Below, in pieces: positions 53,513 to 63,060 of a stretch of 64,000 nucleotides of DNA (position 1 is the first letter of the stretch; each line of letters starts with the position of its first letter). The stretch lies in NCBI GenBank assembly GCA_029259725.1, contig JAJDER010000091.1, positions 1 through 64,000 of the forward strand, written 5' to 3'. The translations under genes were made by a program, and so were the position numbers. The notes beneath the pieces are model-generated. The model did no database searches. It saw only the letters and a program-made list of their open reading frames with translations, and was not told the DNA's origin. This stretch comes from Planctomycetota bacterium. GTDB lineage: Bacteria; Planctomycetota; B15-G4.

Positions 53513-53839
53513 CTAGGGCACGATCCCCCGCATGGCGTTGGAGAGCGCCACGCCCTGGGTCGCCGCCGGGTCGGCGATGGCGTACTGGAACCACAGCTCG
53601 GTGTCGGCCGGGATGCCCAGCGGAAGCGGCGCGGCGAGGGCGATGTCGCCCTGCCCGTCGGTGACCAGGTCGAGGATGAACAGCCAGGGGTGCGCGAGCA
53701 GCTCGCCGCCCTTGAGCGGCACGGGCACGCTGCTCAGCGCGACGAACAGCCCGGTGACCGCGTTCTGCGCCGCGTTCTCCAGGTCGAGCTCGACCAGGCT
53801 GGCCGGGACCAGCGGACCTTCCGCCTGGAGCAGCGGCAC
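53513..53839 (-). other. C-terminal FKGG module, copy 2 (108 aa)
   Basis: VPLKGGELLAHP..LVTDGQGDIALAAPLPLGIPADTELWFQYAIAD..GVALSNAMRGIVP. Confidence 0.7.
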
Positions 53840-56005
53840 GCCTTGCACGCCGGGCAGGGCCGCGCCGAAGTTGGACCAGACGCCGTCGACCACCCCGAGG
53901 GAACCCTGGGACTCGTTGCCGCAGGGGTCGCTCCCGGTCACGTCGATGTGCCCCGCCAGGCCGGTCGGACCCTGGGGGAAGCTGGCCGAGCCGCTGCCGT
54001 CGGTGTAGGCGTTGACGAGCAGCGTGGGCGGCTCACCCGGCGGGCCGCCTTGATGCAGGGCGACGAGGGCGCCCTCGATCGGCGTGCCGGCGGCGTCCGT
54101 CACGCGCACGACGATCGGCTGGCACGGGCCCCCGGACGGGCACACCGGCACCTCGCTCGGAAAGCTCAGCACGAGCGGCGCGGCGTCCTCGCGACGCAGG
54201 GTCATCGAGGGGTCGCCGAGCAGCAGGTACATCCAGGGGTTCAACCCCGGCGCGGTGTCGACGGCCCGGGCCTCGGCCCACGCGATGGCCTGACCGTGCC
54301 GCAGCAGGCCCCGGTCGAACACGGCCTCGAACATGCGGCGGTCGAGTTCATGGTTCTGCTGCGTGCCCGAGACGGCGCTCGATCCGTAGTGGGCCACGGC
54401 ACCCGAGCCGGGCACCTCCATCCAGGCCTCGCCGAGGCTGTCGATCGTGCCGCCCGTGTGGCTGATGTCGTTGTTCCAGCAGTCGAACGCCCAGACCACG
54501 CCGAGCGCCGTGGCATTGCCGATGCCGAGCAGCTCGTTCTTGTGGAAGTCCTCGCCCAGCGTGTTCCAGTTCCACCAGCTGGTCTGGCTGCCGTGGCCGC
54601 GGTAGGCCATCACGCCGAAGCCGCCCTGGGCCGCGTCGACCACGTCGCTGTTGTCCGCGAAGGCGCTGCTGCCGTAGATCCTCTGGAAGTGCGGTGGGAC
54701 GGCGTAGGACGCCGCCATGACCGCATCCTGCGCGCCCTGGTACTTGCCCGGCGAGCCCTCCTCGTGGGCCACGAGCACGACCTCGTCGTAGTGCGTGCCG
54801 ACGTCGTCCGTGACGTAGCCCATCAGCTTGACCAGCTGCGCCGAGAGGTCCGCCGGCCCGTCGACGCTGAGGCGACCCACGTAGAGTTCCTCGTCGAGGT
54901 CACCGTCGAGAGGCGACCCGAAGAGATCGTCGGTGGGCACGCTCGGGAAGGTCGGCGAGCTGCACCACGGCAGCTGCGCGCGATCCCCGACGAGCAGCGC
55001 GTAGTGGTCCGCCCACGGGTCGCCGGCCTGGTACCAGTTGCGGATGGCGGTGCGGATCTGAGCGCAGGTCACCGCCGGCAGGGACTCGGTCCGGATCACA
55101 TCGACCTCGAAGCCGCGCGCGCGCTTGAAGTCCACGAACACCTGCAACGGGACCTCGTGGAGCTGCGACGCGACGATCAGGTAGCGCCCCGCGAAGGACT
55201 GGGTGTTGGTCGGGAAGGCCGTCAGCTGGTCGGGCCAGTTGACGAAGGTCGCGGCCGCCAGCACCGCGCGGTCCTTGGTCATCGGCGGTCGCGTGCTGGA
55301 GACGCCCGTCGCGGCCAGGTGCACGCGCAGGTGGCCGCTGATGTGCAGCTCGCCGATCACCGGGTCGAACCGCGCCGGATAGATCTCGGGGATCGCGCCG
55401 GGGATCGGGCCGAGCAGGTCGCGCACGGTCGAGAACGCGGTGCCCGGGGTGCTCGGGAAGATCGGGCCGGCGTAGATCACCGGGTTGATCGTGAACTGCG
55501 CGGGCGTGCCGTCGGGGTCCCCGGGGCCGGGATCGGCGCCCGGATCGAAGGCCTCGTCCTGCTCCTCGATGACGGTGGGGTAGGGCAGTTGGCCGGCGAA
55601 GACGTGCGGGTCCAGGTCCACCACCGACACCAGCGAGACCACCGGCGCGAAGGTCGACACGGCCAGGCGCACCCGCGCGACGGGCAGGTCCGGCGCACCG
55701 GTGATTCCCAGGCGCGCAAGTCCCGGCACCTGGATGTGCTGGTAGACGTTGCCGTCCCCCGGCGCGACGTCCTCGGTCCAGAAGCCGTGCACGATCACGT
55801 CGAGGAAGGTGTCGACCTCGTTCGAGGCCTGCGCGTCGAACACGATCTCGGCCGGCGTGCCCGCGGGGCTGCCGTCGAGCGACACCCACGCCTGCGCCGC
55901 GGTCGCCGGTGCCAGGAACAGCACCACGAGCACGAGCACGAGCACGGGCGACGCGACGCGCACGGGCCGGTGCGGGATGAGTGGATCGATGCTCTGCTGA
56001 CGCAT
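53513..56005 (-). CDS. Gingipain-like (peptidase C25 family) secreted protease with C-terminal FKGG-type module
   Basis: Signal peptide; HYALLVGDRAQLPW; TDDLFGSPLDGDLDEELYVGRLSVD; GFGVMAYRGHGSQTSWWNW; VWAFDCWNNDISH; LNPWMYLLLGDPSMTL. Confidence 0.87.
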   Translation of the reverse strand: MRQQSIDPLIPHRPVRVASPVLVLVLVVLFLAPATAAQAWVSLDGSPAGTPAEIVFDAQASNEVDTFLDVIVHGFWTEDVAPGDGNVYQHIQVPGLARLGITGAPDLPVARVRLAVSTFAPVVSLVSVVDLDPHVFAGQLPYPTVIEEQDEAFDPGADPGPGDPDGTPAQFTINPVIYAGPIFPSTPGTAFSTVRDLLGPIPGAIPEIYPARFDPVIGELHISGHLRVHLAATGVSSTRPPMTKDRAVLAAATFVNWPDQLTAFPTNTQSFAGRYLIVASQLHEVPLQVFVDFKRARGFEVDVIRTESLPAVTCAQIRTAIRNWYQAGDPWADHYALLVGDRAQLPWCSSPTFPSVPTDDLFGSPLDGDLDEELYVGRLSVDGPADLSAQLVKLMGYVTDDVGTHYDEVVLVAHEEGSPGKYQGAQDAVMAASYAVPPHFQRIYGSSAFADNSDVVDAAQGGFGVMAYRGHGSQTSWWNWNTLGEDFHKNELLGIGNATALGVVWAFDCWNNDISHTGGTIDSLGEAWMEVPGSGAVAHYGSSAVSGTQQNHELDRRMFEAVFDRGLLRHGQAIAWAEARAVDTAPGLNPWMYLLLGDPSMTLRREDAAPLVLSFPSEVPVCPSGGPCQPIVVRVTDAAGTPIEGALVALHQGGPPGEPPTLLVNAYTDGSGSASFPQGPTGLAGHIDVTGSDPCGNESQGSLGVVDGVWSNFGAALPGVQGVPLLQAEGPLVPASLVELDLENAAQNAVTGLFVALSSVPVPLKGGELLAHPWLFILDLVTDGQGDIALAAPLPLGIPADTELWFQYAIADPAATQGVALSNAMRGIVP
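55925..55948. repeat. Hexanucleotide repeat in signal peptide coding region
   Basis: cacgag x3 + cacggg, coding VLVLVLV. Confidence 0.7.
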
Positions 56006-56167
56006 GGGTCTGGCTCCTGCGGGGCCGCGCTCCCGCGGCCAATCTAAGCGATGAAGGTCCGCGCGCGTGGGCGGGACGCAAGAGGCGCCGGCCCGGAGTC
56101 GGATCGACCCCGGACCGGCGGCAGGGAACGAGCGGTCCGCCGGGCGGCGGAGTCCCGCTCGAGGGGA

Positions 56168-56500
56168 CTAGGGCGTGGTCCCCTTGACCGCGTTGGAGGC
56201 CGCGAATCCCATCGGGCCCACGGGATCCTGGATCCACCACTGGAAGAACAGCTCGAAGCCCGAGGGCAGGCCGAAGGGCAGCGGGGCCGCCAGCTGGGCC
56301 GTGCCCGCCGCACCCGTGGGCAGGGCCAGGGTCAGGCCCGGGGGGCTCGGGTCGGGCACGAGCACGCCACCCTTGAAGGGCGCGCTGAGCTCGAAGACCC
56401 CGACGACCAACCACGCCGGCGCGTTCTCGAGCGCATCCGCGAGGGAGAGCGTGATCACGTCGCCGCCGAGCAAGGTGCCCGCGCCGACCAGCACCGGCTC
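56168..56500 (-). other. C-terminal FKGG module, copy 3 (110 aa)
   Basis: Same module as 58352 and 29920. Confidence 0.75.
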
Positions 56501-57550
56501 GTAGGTGCCGCGCAGCGCGTTCCCCAGGTCCTCCCAGTTGCCCAGATCGACCTCGGGCACTTCCTCGTCCTCGTCCAGCCCCGGCAGCTCGGGCAGGGCA
56601 CCCGGTGCCGGCTTCAGGATGACCACGATCTCGTCCTCCAGCGGGTCCAGCCAGGTCAGCCCGGGGATCACCTCCAGGAAGGGCGCCGAGGAGAGGCAGG
56701 CACAGAACTGCAGGCCGATCTCGTTCTCCGTGAGATGGCAGCTCATCGGCGTCAGGGTCTGGCCGTTGCAGGTGATCAGGCCGCAGGCGCCGCCGGGGCA
56801 CTGGGCCTGATCGCAGCCGGAACCCGGCGCCGCGAACCACGGGCCGCAGGGCGGACCGTAGATCATGACCGTCTGCCCGTTCGCGATGATCTCGAAGCTC
56901 GGCGACACGTCGATCGAGTGGCTCAGCTCGGACATGGCCAGCTGCCACTCGATCTCCAGGTCGAAGACGCCGGCCGGCGCTCCGGACACCTGCACGAACT
57001 CGGCGCGCGTCAGGCGGCGGTCCCAGTGCACCGGGTCGCCGTCGAACTCCTGCGTCTTCAGGTCGTCATCCGCGTGGGTGTCCGGGGAGGCGCCGGGAGC
57101 GGGCCGGAGCAGGACCATGATCTCGTCGCCCGGGGACAGGGGCGTGGGGAAGGAACTGGTGATCGGCGGGAACTGGCACGAGCAGCCGACCTGACCTTCC
57201 TCGAGACAGAGCAGCGCGGCGGCCATGCCGTTGACCGCTCCCTGCCCGCAGCCCCCGGCGCAGGCGCCGCAGTTGCCGGAGCCGGCGAAGACGACGATGT
57301 CCACGACGTCGCGCTGGGTCTCGGCGCCGTTGACGAACAGCACGGCCTCGGTGGACAGGACCAGGGTGGTCTGGGCCGGCGCGCCGAGTTCCACGGTCCA
57401 CACCGCGTGGACCTGTTGCCCGCCGGCGGCGTCCGGCAGGATGCCGATGGCGTCGACGCGCCGATTCCAGTCGTGCACCTGCGCGCCGGCACTCGCGGCC
57501 GCGGTGGCCGTGACGGCCAGGGCGGCGAAGAGGGTGGTGAGGGTCTTCAT
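56168..57550 (-). CDS. Secreted hypothetical protein with C-terminal FKGG module
   Basis: MKTLTTLFAALAVTATAAASAGA signal; C-terminus SAPFKGGVLVP..AAPLPFGLPSGFELFFQWWIQDPVGPMGFAASNAVKGTTP. Confidence 0.8.
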   Translation of the reverse strand: MKTLTTLFAALAVTATAAASAGAQVHDWNRRVDAIGILPDAAGGQQVHAVWTVELGAPAQTTLVLSTEAVLFVNGAETQRDVVDIVVFAGSGNCGACAGGCGQGAVNGMAAALLCLEEGQVGCSCQFPPITSSFPTPLSPGDEIMVLLRPAPGASPDTHADDDLKTQEFDGDPVHWDRRLTRAEFVQVSGAPAGVFDLEIEWQLAMSELSHSIDVSPSFEIIANGQTVMIYGPPCGPWFAAPGSGCDQAQCPGGACGLITCNGQTLTPMSCHLTENEIGLQFCACLSSAPFLEVIPGLTWLDPLEDEIVVILKPAPGALPELPGLDEDEEVPEVDLGNWEDLGNALRGTYEPVLVGAGTLLGGDVITLSLADALENAPAWLVVGVFELSAPFKGGVLVPDPSPPGLTLALPTGAAGTAQLAAPLPFGLPSGFELFFQWWIQDPVGPMGFAASNAVKGTTP

Positions 57551-57712
57551 CGTGGTTCCTTTCGCGTCCGAGGCTTCCCCGCCCCGCGACGCCTCCGGAG
57601 TCGGTCGCCCCACCCGGCGGGCGATCGGCCCCTGGTCTCCAGTGGTCGGTCCGGGTGTCCAGGGGTTCCCGCAGGAACCGGAGGGGGAGCCCGACACGGA
57701 AAACCGGGGATC

Positions 57713-58300
57713 TCAGGCGGACTCCGGGCCGGCCGCGGTCGGTCCGGCCGAGAGCTCACGCCTCAGCCAGGCCCGCGCCAGGCGCCAGCCGCGCTCGACG
57801 GTGCGGACCGACACGCCCTGCACCTCGGCGATCTCCTCGTGGGTCAGCCCGGCGAAGAAGCGCAGCTCCACCAGTCGCGCCTTGTCGGGGAACTCGTCCG
57901 CCATCCGCGTCAGCGCCTCGTCGAGGGCCAGCAGGTCGTCGGCGCGCTCCCCGAGCACGGCCGCCGACGGATCCAGGGTCACGCGCGCGCGGTCGCCCCC
58001 GCGCTTGGCCGCCCGGTGCCCGTGGGCGTGGTTGACCAGGATGCGGCGCATGGCCGTCGCCGCGATGGCCAGGAAGTGGTTGCGGTTCTCCCAGGCCCGT
58101 TCGCGCTGGTCGACGAGCTTGAGCCAGGCCTCGTGCACCAGCGCCGTGGCCTGCAGCGTGTGGTCGCCGCGCTCGCGCCGCATGCGCGCCTCGGCGAGGC
58201 GGTGCAGCTCGTCATAGACCAGCGGCAGGAGCTCTTCGAGCGCGTCGCCCTCGCCCTCGCGGCAGCGCTGCAGCAGGCGGGTGACGTCGGCTTCGACCAT
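57713..58300 (-). CDS. ECF-subfamily sigma-70 factor (planctomycete-type)
   Basis: TLQATALVHEAWLKLVDQRERAWENRNHFLAIAATAMRRILVNHAHGHRAAKRGG; LVELRFFAGLTHEEIAEVQGVSVRTVERGWRLARAWLRREL. Confidence 0.93.
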   Translation of the reverse strand: MVEADVTRLLQRCREGEGDALEELLPLVYDELHRLAEARMRRERGDHTLQATALVHEAWLKLVDQRERAWENRNHFLAIAATAMRRILVNHAHGHRAAKRGGDRARVTLDPSAAVLGERADDLLALDEALTRMADEFPDKARLVELRFFAGLTHEEIAEVQGVSVRTVERGWRLARAWLRRELSAGPTAAGPESA

Positions 58301-58351
58301 GGGCGCGGACGACTCGCGATGCGTGGTGACGGGGCGTCGTGACCGAAGCGA

Positions 58352-58678
58352 CTACGGCGTGGTGCCCAGCACGGCGTTGGTGGCGGCCACGCCCTTGGGG
58401 CCGGCGGCGTCCACGATCCAGGCCTGCAGGTAGAGTTCCAGACCCGACGGCAGGCCCAGCGGCCACGGCGTGGCGAGCACCATCGTCCCGGTGCCATCGG
58501 TGCTCAATCCCGAGACGAGCAGGTCCACCGCGGGCACCAGCGTGCCGCCCTTGAGCGGCACGTTCAGCGCCGTGAAGCCGACGATCAACGTGGTCGGCGC
58601 GTTCTCCAGCGCGGCGCTGACGGTGAGCGTGACGTCGTCACCGCCGACCAGCGTGCCCGCGCCCGTCAGCACGGGTTC
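58352..58678 (-). other. C-terminal FKGG module, copy 4 (108 aa)
   Basis: EPVLTGAGTLVGGDDVTLTV...NVPLKGGTLVPAVDLLVSGLSTDGTGTM.. Confidence 0.75.
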
Positions 58679-59710
58679 ACCGTGGGCCCCGCCCAGCGCG
58701 CTGCCGAGCACGTCCCACGGGCTCGGGTCGCCGGGCCGGAAGTCCACGATGAGCGGGATGTGGTCGAAGTCCACGCCCGCCGAGTCGACGGTGACGTCGT
58801 TGGGCTGCAGCCCGGTGGCGGCCAGATCGGCACCCGACATGGTCGTGGTGTTCAGCGCGTAGGAGTACGCCGCCTCGATCACGCTGTCGGTGGTGATCAC
58901 GTAGTCCAGTCGGCCGGGCGGGAACGGGCCGGGGCTGGCCCAGGTCCAGTCCGCCGGGCCGACCACGTTGTGCAGCGGCTGGTGGTCGGTGGAGTCGGTG
59001 CCGTCCCAGTCCGGGGGCGAGTCCGCGCCGAAGCTGGCCTCGTCGATGATGTTCCCGTCGATCAGGGTCTGCAGCGGCTGCGGACCGTCCACGATGTTGA
59101 GGTCACCGATCACCATCATCGCGGTGCCCGCGGGCAGGTTGAAGAATCCGCCGGGCTCGCGCGCGTCGCGCATCCAGTTGACGATCGAGTCCGACTGCTC
59201 CTGCCGACGGTGGTCGAAGCCGCCGCAGCACTTGTAGTGGTTGTTCATGATGTACAGGTCGTGGTCCCACTGCGCGTCGGGAAGGTCGACCAGCGCCATG
59301 GCCTGGTTCTTGTCGCCGGCGGGGATCGTGAAGGTCGCCTGCATCGACAGGGGGAACTTGCTGACGATGACGCAGTCGTCCACCTTGTGCGCGTACCAGC
59401 CACCGGCGATCGGCGCGATGCCGTCCATCAAGTTGAGCACCGCGTTCACCGACGTGCTGTAGTCGATCTCCTGCAGGCACCAGATGTCGGCATCCAGCGC
59501 CGCCACGACGCGCTCGAACTTGGCGGCCTGCGTCGCGTTCTCGCTGGGGAAGATCGTGTCCCAGAGCACGTTGTAGGAGACGACGCGCAGGTCGTCCGAC
59601 TGCAGGCGGTCCACGAAGGACTGGGCGGGCACGGCGGCGGCAAGGAGTGCGCAGGCGAGGCCGGCGCGGATCAGCGCCGGCGCGGTGAGCGTCGAGCGGG
59701 TGCGGTTCAT
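58352..59710 (-). CDS. Endonuclease/exonuclease/phosphatase (EEP) family secreted protein with C-terminal FKGG module
   Basis: LRVVSYNVLWDTIF; VVAALDADIWCLQEIDYSTSV; VIGDLNIVDG; DSTDHQPLHNVVG; C-terminus VPLKGGTLVP..LEL..QAWIVDAAGPKGVAATNAVLGTTP. Confidence 0.88.
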   Translation of the reverse strand: MNRTRSTLTAPALIRAGLACALLAAAVPAQSFVDRLQSDDLRVVSYNVLWDTIFPSENATQAAKFERVVAALDADIWCLQEIDYSTSVNAVLNLMDGIAPIAGGWYAHKVDDCVIVSKFPLSMQATFTIPAGDKNQAMALVDLPDAQWDHDLYIMNNHYKCCGGFDHRRQEQSDSIVNWMRDAREPGGFFNLPAGTAMMVIGDLNIVDGPQPLQTLIDGNIIDEASFGADSPPDWDGTDSTDHQPLHNVVGPADWTWASPGPFPPGRLDYVITTDSVIEAAYSYALNTTTMSGADLAATGLQPNDVTVDSAGVDFDHIPLIVDFRPGDPSPWDVLGSALGGAHGEPVLTGAGTLVGGDDVTLTVSAALENAPTTLIVGFTALNVPLKGGTLVPAVDLLVSGLSTDGTGTMVLATPWPLGLPSGLELYLQAWIVDAAGPKGVAATNAVLGTTP

Positions 59711-59769
59711 CGGGCGTGTCTCGAAGGGGAGCGAGGCACCCATCACACCATCTCTGCCGCGATTCGGGG

Positions 59770-60237
59770 TCAGGCGCTCATGCAGCAGCGCTTGAACTTG
59801 CGCCCGCTGCCGCACGGACAGGGGTCGTTGCGGCCCACCTTCGAGCCCGGGCGGCGCAGCGTCTCGGTTTCCCCCCGCACCGCACGACCGTAGGCCTCCG
59901 CGGAGGCCGCCAGGAACTGGCCCAGCTCCCGACCGTCGCCCAGCCGCCCGTCCTGCTCGAGCTGCTCCAGCAGGCCGCGCGCCATGTCCGGCACGGCGGC
60001 GTGCACCTCGGGCGACATGTCCAGGCGCGCGACGTGCTCGAGCAGGGCACCGCGCAGATCGTCGACGCCCAGGTCCTCGGGCTCGACGTCACGGCGGTCG
60101 CAGGCCGCCACGAGCCAGGCCGTCAAGAGCGACGGCGCCGCCGCCGCCACGGCCGCCGAACGACCGTCCAGGGCGTCTCCCCCACAGAAGTCGCTCACCC
60201 AGCCTTCGAGCCGCTCGCGCGTGTATGTGTGGGTCAT
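59770..60237 (-). CDS. SEC-C metal-binding motif protein
   Basis: C-terminal [23 protein letters not shown]. Confidence 0.9.
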   Translation of the reverse strand: MTHTYTRERLEGWVSDFCGGDALDGRSAAVAAAAPSLLTAWLVAACDRRDVEPEDLGVDDLRGALLEHVARLDMSPEVHAAVPDMARGLLEQLEQDGRLGDGRELGQFLAASAEAYGRAVRGETETLRRPGSKVGRNDPCPCGSGRKFKRCCMSA

Positions 60238-60326
60238 TTGACCTCCCCCCGATCCGCGGATTGGCTCCTATGATGCCTCGACCCCGGGTTTTCCCCGAAC
60301 CCCATCCCCCCGACAGGTCTCTCCCG

Positions 60327-62852
60327 ATGATCCACGTCCCCGTTCGCGGGGTCGTCGCGGGTGCCGCGCTGTGTCTCGCGCTCACCTTCCCGACCTCCGT
60401 TTCCGCACAGACCGTCATCGACTCCCCGTTGCTGCCCCGCGGCTCCGATGGCATCGACGGCCCCACCGGCCTGCGCGCCTTCCTCCCCAACGCCGGCCTC
60501 GTCGCCGACCTCGCCGCTGCGCCCGGTGACCGTGTGATCCTGAGCCAGTTCTCCATGCCCGACGGCTCCACCGTCGACCTCGACCTCTCGCGCATGGACC
60601 TGAACCCCTACCGCTTCGGCTTCCAGGTCGACGGCCTGCCCGCGCCGGGCCTGCTCTCCGGGCTCGACCTGAGCCTGTGGAAGGGCACGGTCGTCGGCTC
60701 GCAAGGCTCCGACGTCTTCCTGAGCTTCTCCAACCGCGGCATCAGCGGCTGGGTCCAGCAGCCGGGCGACATCGTCCACGTGCTGCCGCAGCCGGAGGCG
60801 GGTGACGACTGGGCGTCGTCCTTCGTGCTCCTGGCGCGGGACAACGAGCTCAACGAGCGTGGCCTGGCCCTGGGCGCCTTCTGCGCCGCCGAGCAGGTCG
60901 CCCCGGGCGGTCAGTTCGGCTCGCTGCGCATCGACCCGGAGGTCCACTCCGGGCAGGCTCCCGAGACCGCCGCGGGCACCGCCGGCTGCGAGACCTACGA
61001 GTGCACCATCGCGGTCGAGACCGACTGGCAGCTCAACCAGGACTTCAATGGTGACCTGGGCGCCGAGACGGCTTTCGTGACCGCGCTGCTGGCCGTGGTC
61101 AGTGACCGGTACGTGGAGCAGATCGACACGCAGCTCACCTACCCCTACGTGCAGTTCTACACGACCAGCAACGACGGCTGGTCGACCCCCGACGGCCCCG
61201 GTTCGTCGAGCGCCATGCTGGACGAGTTCGTGACGGCCTGGTCGGGCAACATCCCCACCGACGCGGTCATCGGCCACTTCCTGTCCGGCGCGGACCTGGG
61301 TGGCGGCATCGCCTACCTGTCCGTGCTGTGCGACAGCGCCCAGAGCTTCAGCTTCGCGGTCAGCGGCAACATCGACGGTGACCTGCCGTTCCCGCTCGCC
61401 GTGGGCCCGCTCAACTGGGACTTCATGGTGTTCGCGCACGAGACCGGCCACAACTTCAGCAGCCCGCACACCCACGACTACAACCCGCAGATCGACGACT
61501 GCGCGGGCGGCTCGTGCATCACCAACGGCACGATCATGAGCTACTGCCACCTGTGCAGTGGCGGCACGAGCAACATCACGCTGCTCTTCAACGAGCCGAC
61601 GGTCGTCAACCAGATGAAGAGCCACGTGCAGTCCTGCCTGCCGCTGCTCGCCCCGCTGGTGGCCGATCCGATCGCGCAGCCCAAGCTCATCGCCCCGGGC
61701 AGCCCGACCACGGTCGAGGTCACGCTGCAGGGCACGCCGGTCGGCACCGTGGACCTGCAATGGCGCCTCGGCGGCGGCGCGTTCACCAGCACGATCATGA
61801 CGGCACAGGGCGGCGGCATCTACGCCGGCGACCTCCCGTCGACCTCGTGCGGTGACAGCCCCGAGTGGTTCTTCAGCGTCACCGACGCGGACTGCGGTTT
61901 CTACCAGACGGCCACGTTCGCGGCCGAGGTCGGGCTCGAGACGATCCTCGCCTTCGACGACTTCGAGACCAACTCGGGCTGGACCTCCGGCGCGGCCGGT
62001 GACGACGCCACGACCGGCATCTGGGAGCGCGGCAACCCGAACGGCACCTCGGCGCAACCCGAGAACGACGTGACCAACCCGGGCACCGACTGCTGGTTCA
62101 CCGGTCAGGGCAGCGTCGGCGGCAGCGTGGGCGAGAACGACGTGGACGGCGGCAAGACGACGCTGACCACGACGAACATCGACCTCTCCTCGGGCGACGC
62201 GCGGATCAGCTACTGGCGCTGGTACAACAACGAGGCCGGCAGCACGCCCAACACCGATGTCTTCACGATCGACATCAACAACGGCGGCAGCTGGGTCAAC
62301 GTCGAGACGGTCGGTCCGTTCGGCGACACGGGCGGCGGCTGGGTCTTCCACGAGTTCAACGTGTCGGACTTCGTCACGCCGAACGGCAGCATCGAGCTGC
62401 GCTTCGTCGCGGCGGACGAAGGCGAAGGCTCGATCGTCGAGGCGGCCATCGACGACTTCAAGGTGTCGCGCGTGAACTGCGGCGGCCCGGTCGTCTGCCA
62501 GACCGACCTCGGTTTCGGCGGGCCCGGCACCGGCGCGCTCAGCATCTGCGGTGAGGCCCTGGCGTCCGGCAACTCGGCCGACCTGGTCGTGACCGCGGCG
62601 GCGTCGAACAGCACGGCGATCCTCTTCGCCGGCGTGGCCAACAGTCCGACGGCGTTCAAGGGCGGTCAGATCGTCCCCGTGCCGTGGTCGCTCAGCGTGT
62701 CCCTGCCCCTCGACGTGTCCGGCGGCTTGACGCTGCCGGTGGCCGGCGGCAACGGCCCGGCGACGTTCTACGTCCAGGTGATCTACCTGGACGGCGCGCA
62801 GGCCCAGGGCTTCGGCTTCACCAACGCCCTGGAGGTCGACCTGCTGCCCTGA
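60327..62852 (+). CDS. Secreted M12B/reprolysin-like zinc metalloprotease with MAM-like domain and C-terminal FKGG module
   Basis: MVFAHETGHNFSSPHTHDYNPQIDDC...GTIMSYCHLC; FDDFETNSGW...; C-terminus PTAFKGGQIVPVPWSLSVSLPLDVSGGLTLPVAGGNGPATFYVQVIYLDGAQAQGFGFTNALEVDLLP. Confidence 0.88.
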   Translation: MIHVPVRGVVAGAALCLALTFPTSVSAQTVIDSPLLPRGSDGIDGPTGLRAFLPNAGLVADLAAAPGDRVILSQFSMPDGSTVDLDLSRMDLNPYRFGFQVDGLPAPGLLSGLDLSLWKGTVVGSQGSDVFLSFSNRGISGWVQQPGDIVHVLPQPEAGDDWASSFVLLARDNELNERGLALGAFCAAEQVAPGGQFGSLRIDPEVHSGQAPETAAGTAGCETYECTIAVETDWQLNQDFNGDLGAETAFVTALLAVVSDRYVEQIDTQLTYPYVQFYTTSNDGWSTPDGPGSSSAMLDEFVTAWSGNIPTDAVIGHFLSGADLGGGIAYLSVLCDSAQSFSFAVSGNIDGDLPFPLAVGPLNWDFMVFAHETGHNFSSPHTHDYNPQIDDCAGGSCITNGTIMSYCHLCSGGTSNITLLFNEPTVVNQMKSHVQSCLPLLAPLVADPIAQPKLIAPGSPTTVEVTLQGTPVGTVDLQWRLGGGAFTSTIMTAQGGGIYAGDLPSTSCGDSPEWFFSVTDADCGFYQTATFAAEVGLETILAFDDFETNSGWTSGAAGDDATTGIWERGNPNGTSAQPENDVTNPGTDCWFTGQGSVGGSVGENDVDGGKTTLTTTNIDLSSGDARISYWRWYNNEAGSTPNTDVFTIDINNGGSWVNVETVGPFGDTGGGWVFHEFNVSDFVTPNGSIELRFVAADEGEGSIVEAAIDDFKVSRVNCGGPVVCQTDLGFGGPGTGALSICGEALASGNSADLVVTAAASNSTAILFAGVANSPTAFKGGQIVPVPWSLSVSLPLDVSGGLTLPVAGGNGPATFYVQVIYLDGAQAQGFGFTNALEVDLLP
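62526..62852 (+). other. C-terminal FKGG module, copy 5 (108 aa)
   Basis: GTGALSICGEALASGNSADLVV...TAFKGGQIVP...GFTNALEVDLLP. Confidence 0.65.
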
Positions 62853-63060
62853 GCGCCCCCGGCGTCTCTCGACGACACACGACGCGGCCGGTGTCCCCAC
62901 GCGGGGCGCCGGCCGCGCTCGTTGTCGTGCCCTCTTTCACCATCCTCGGGTAGACTCTGGCGGTACTCGGCCCGATCGCCGCGGCCCCTTCCCCCGACGC
63001 CGCCCCGGGCCCTTTCCGCCAGCATCCCTGGCCGCTCTCCGGCCCCCGACGAGTCCCTCC

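Noticed and set aside
60234-62900. 888-aa minus-strand ORF
   Set aside because: Antisense shadow of the metalloprotease, which has signal peptide and HExxH motif.
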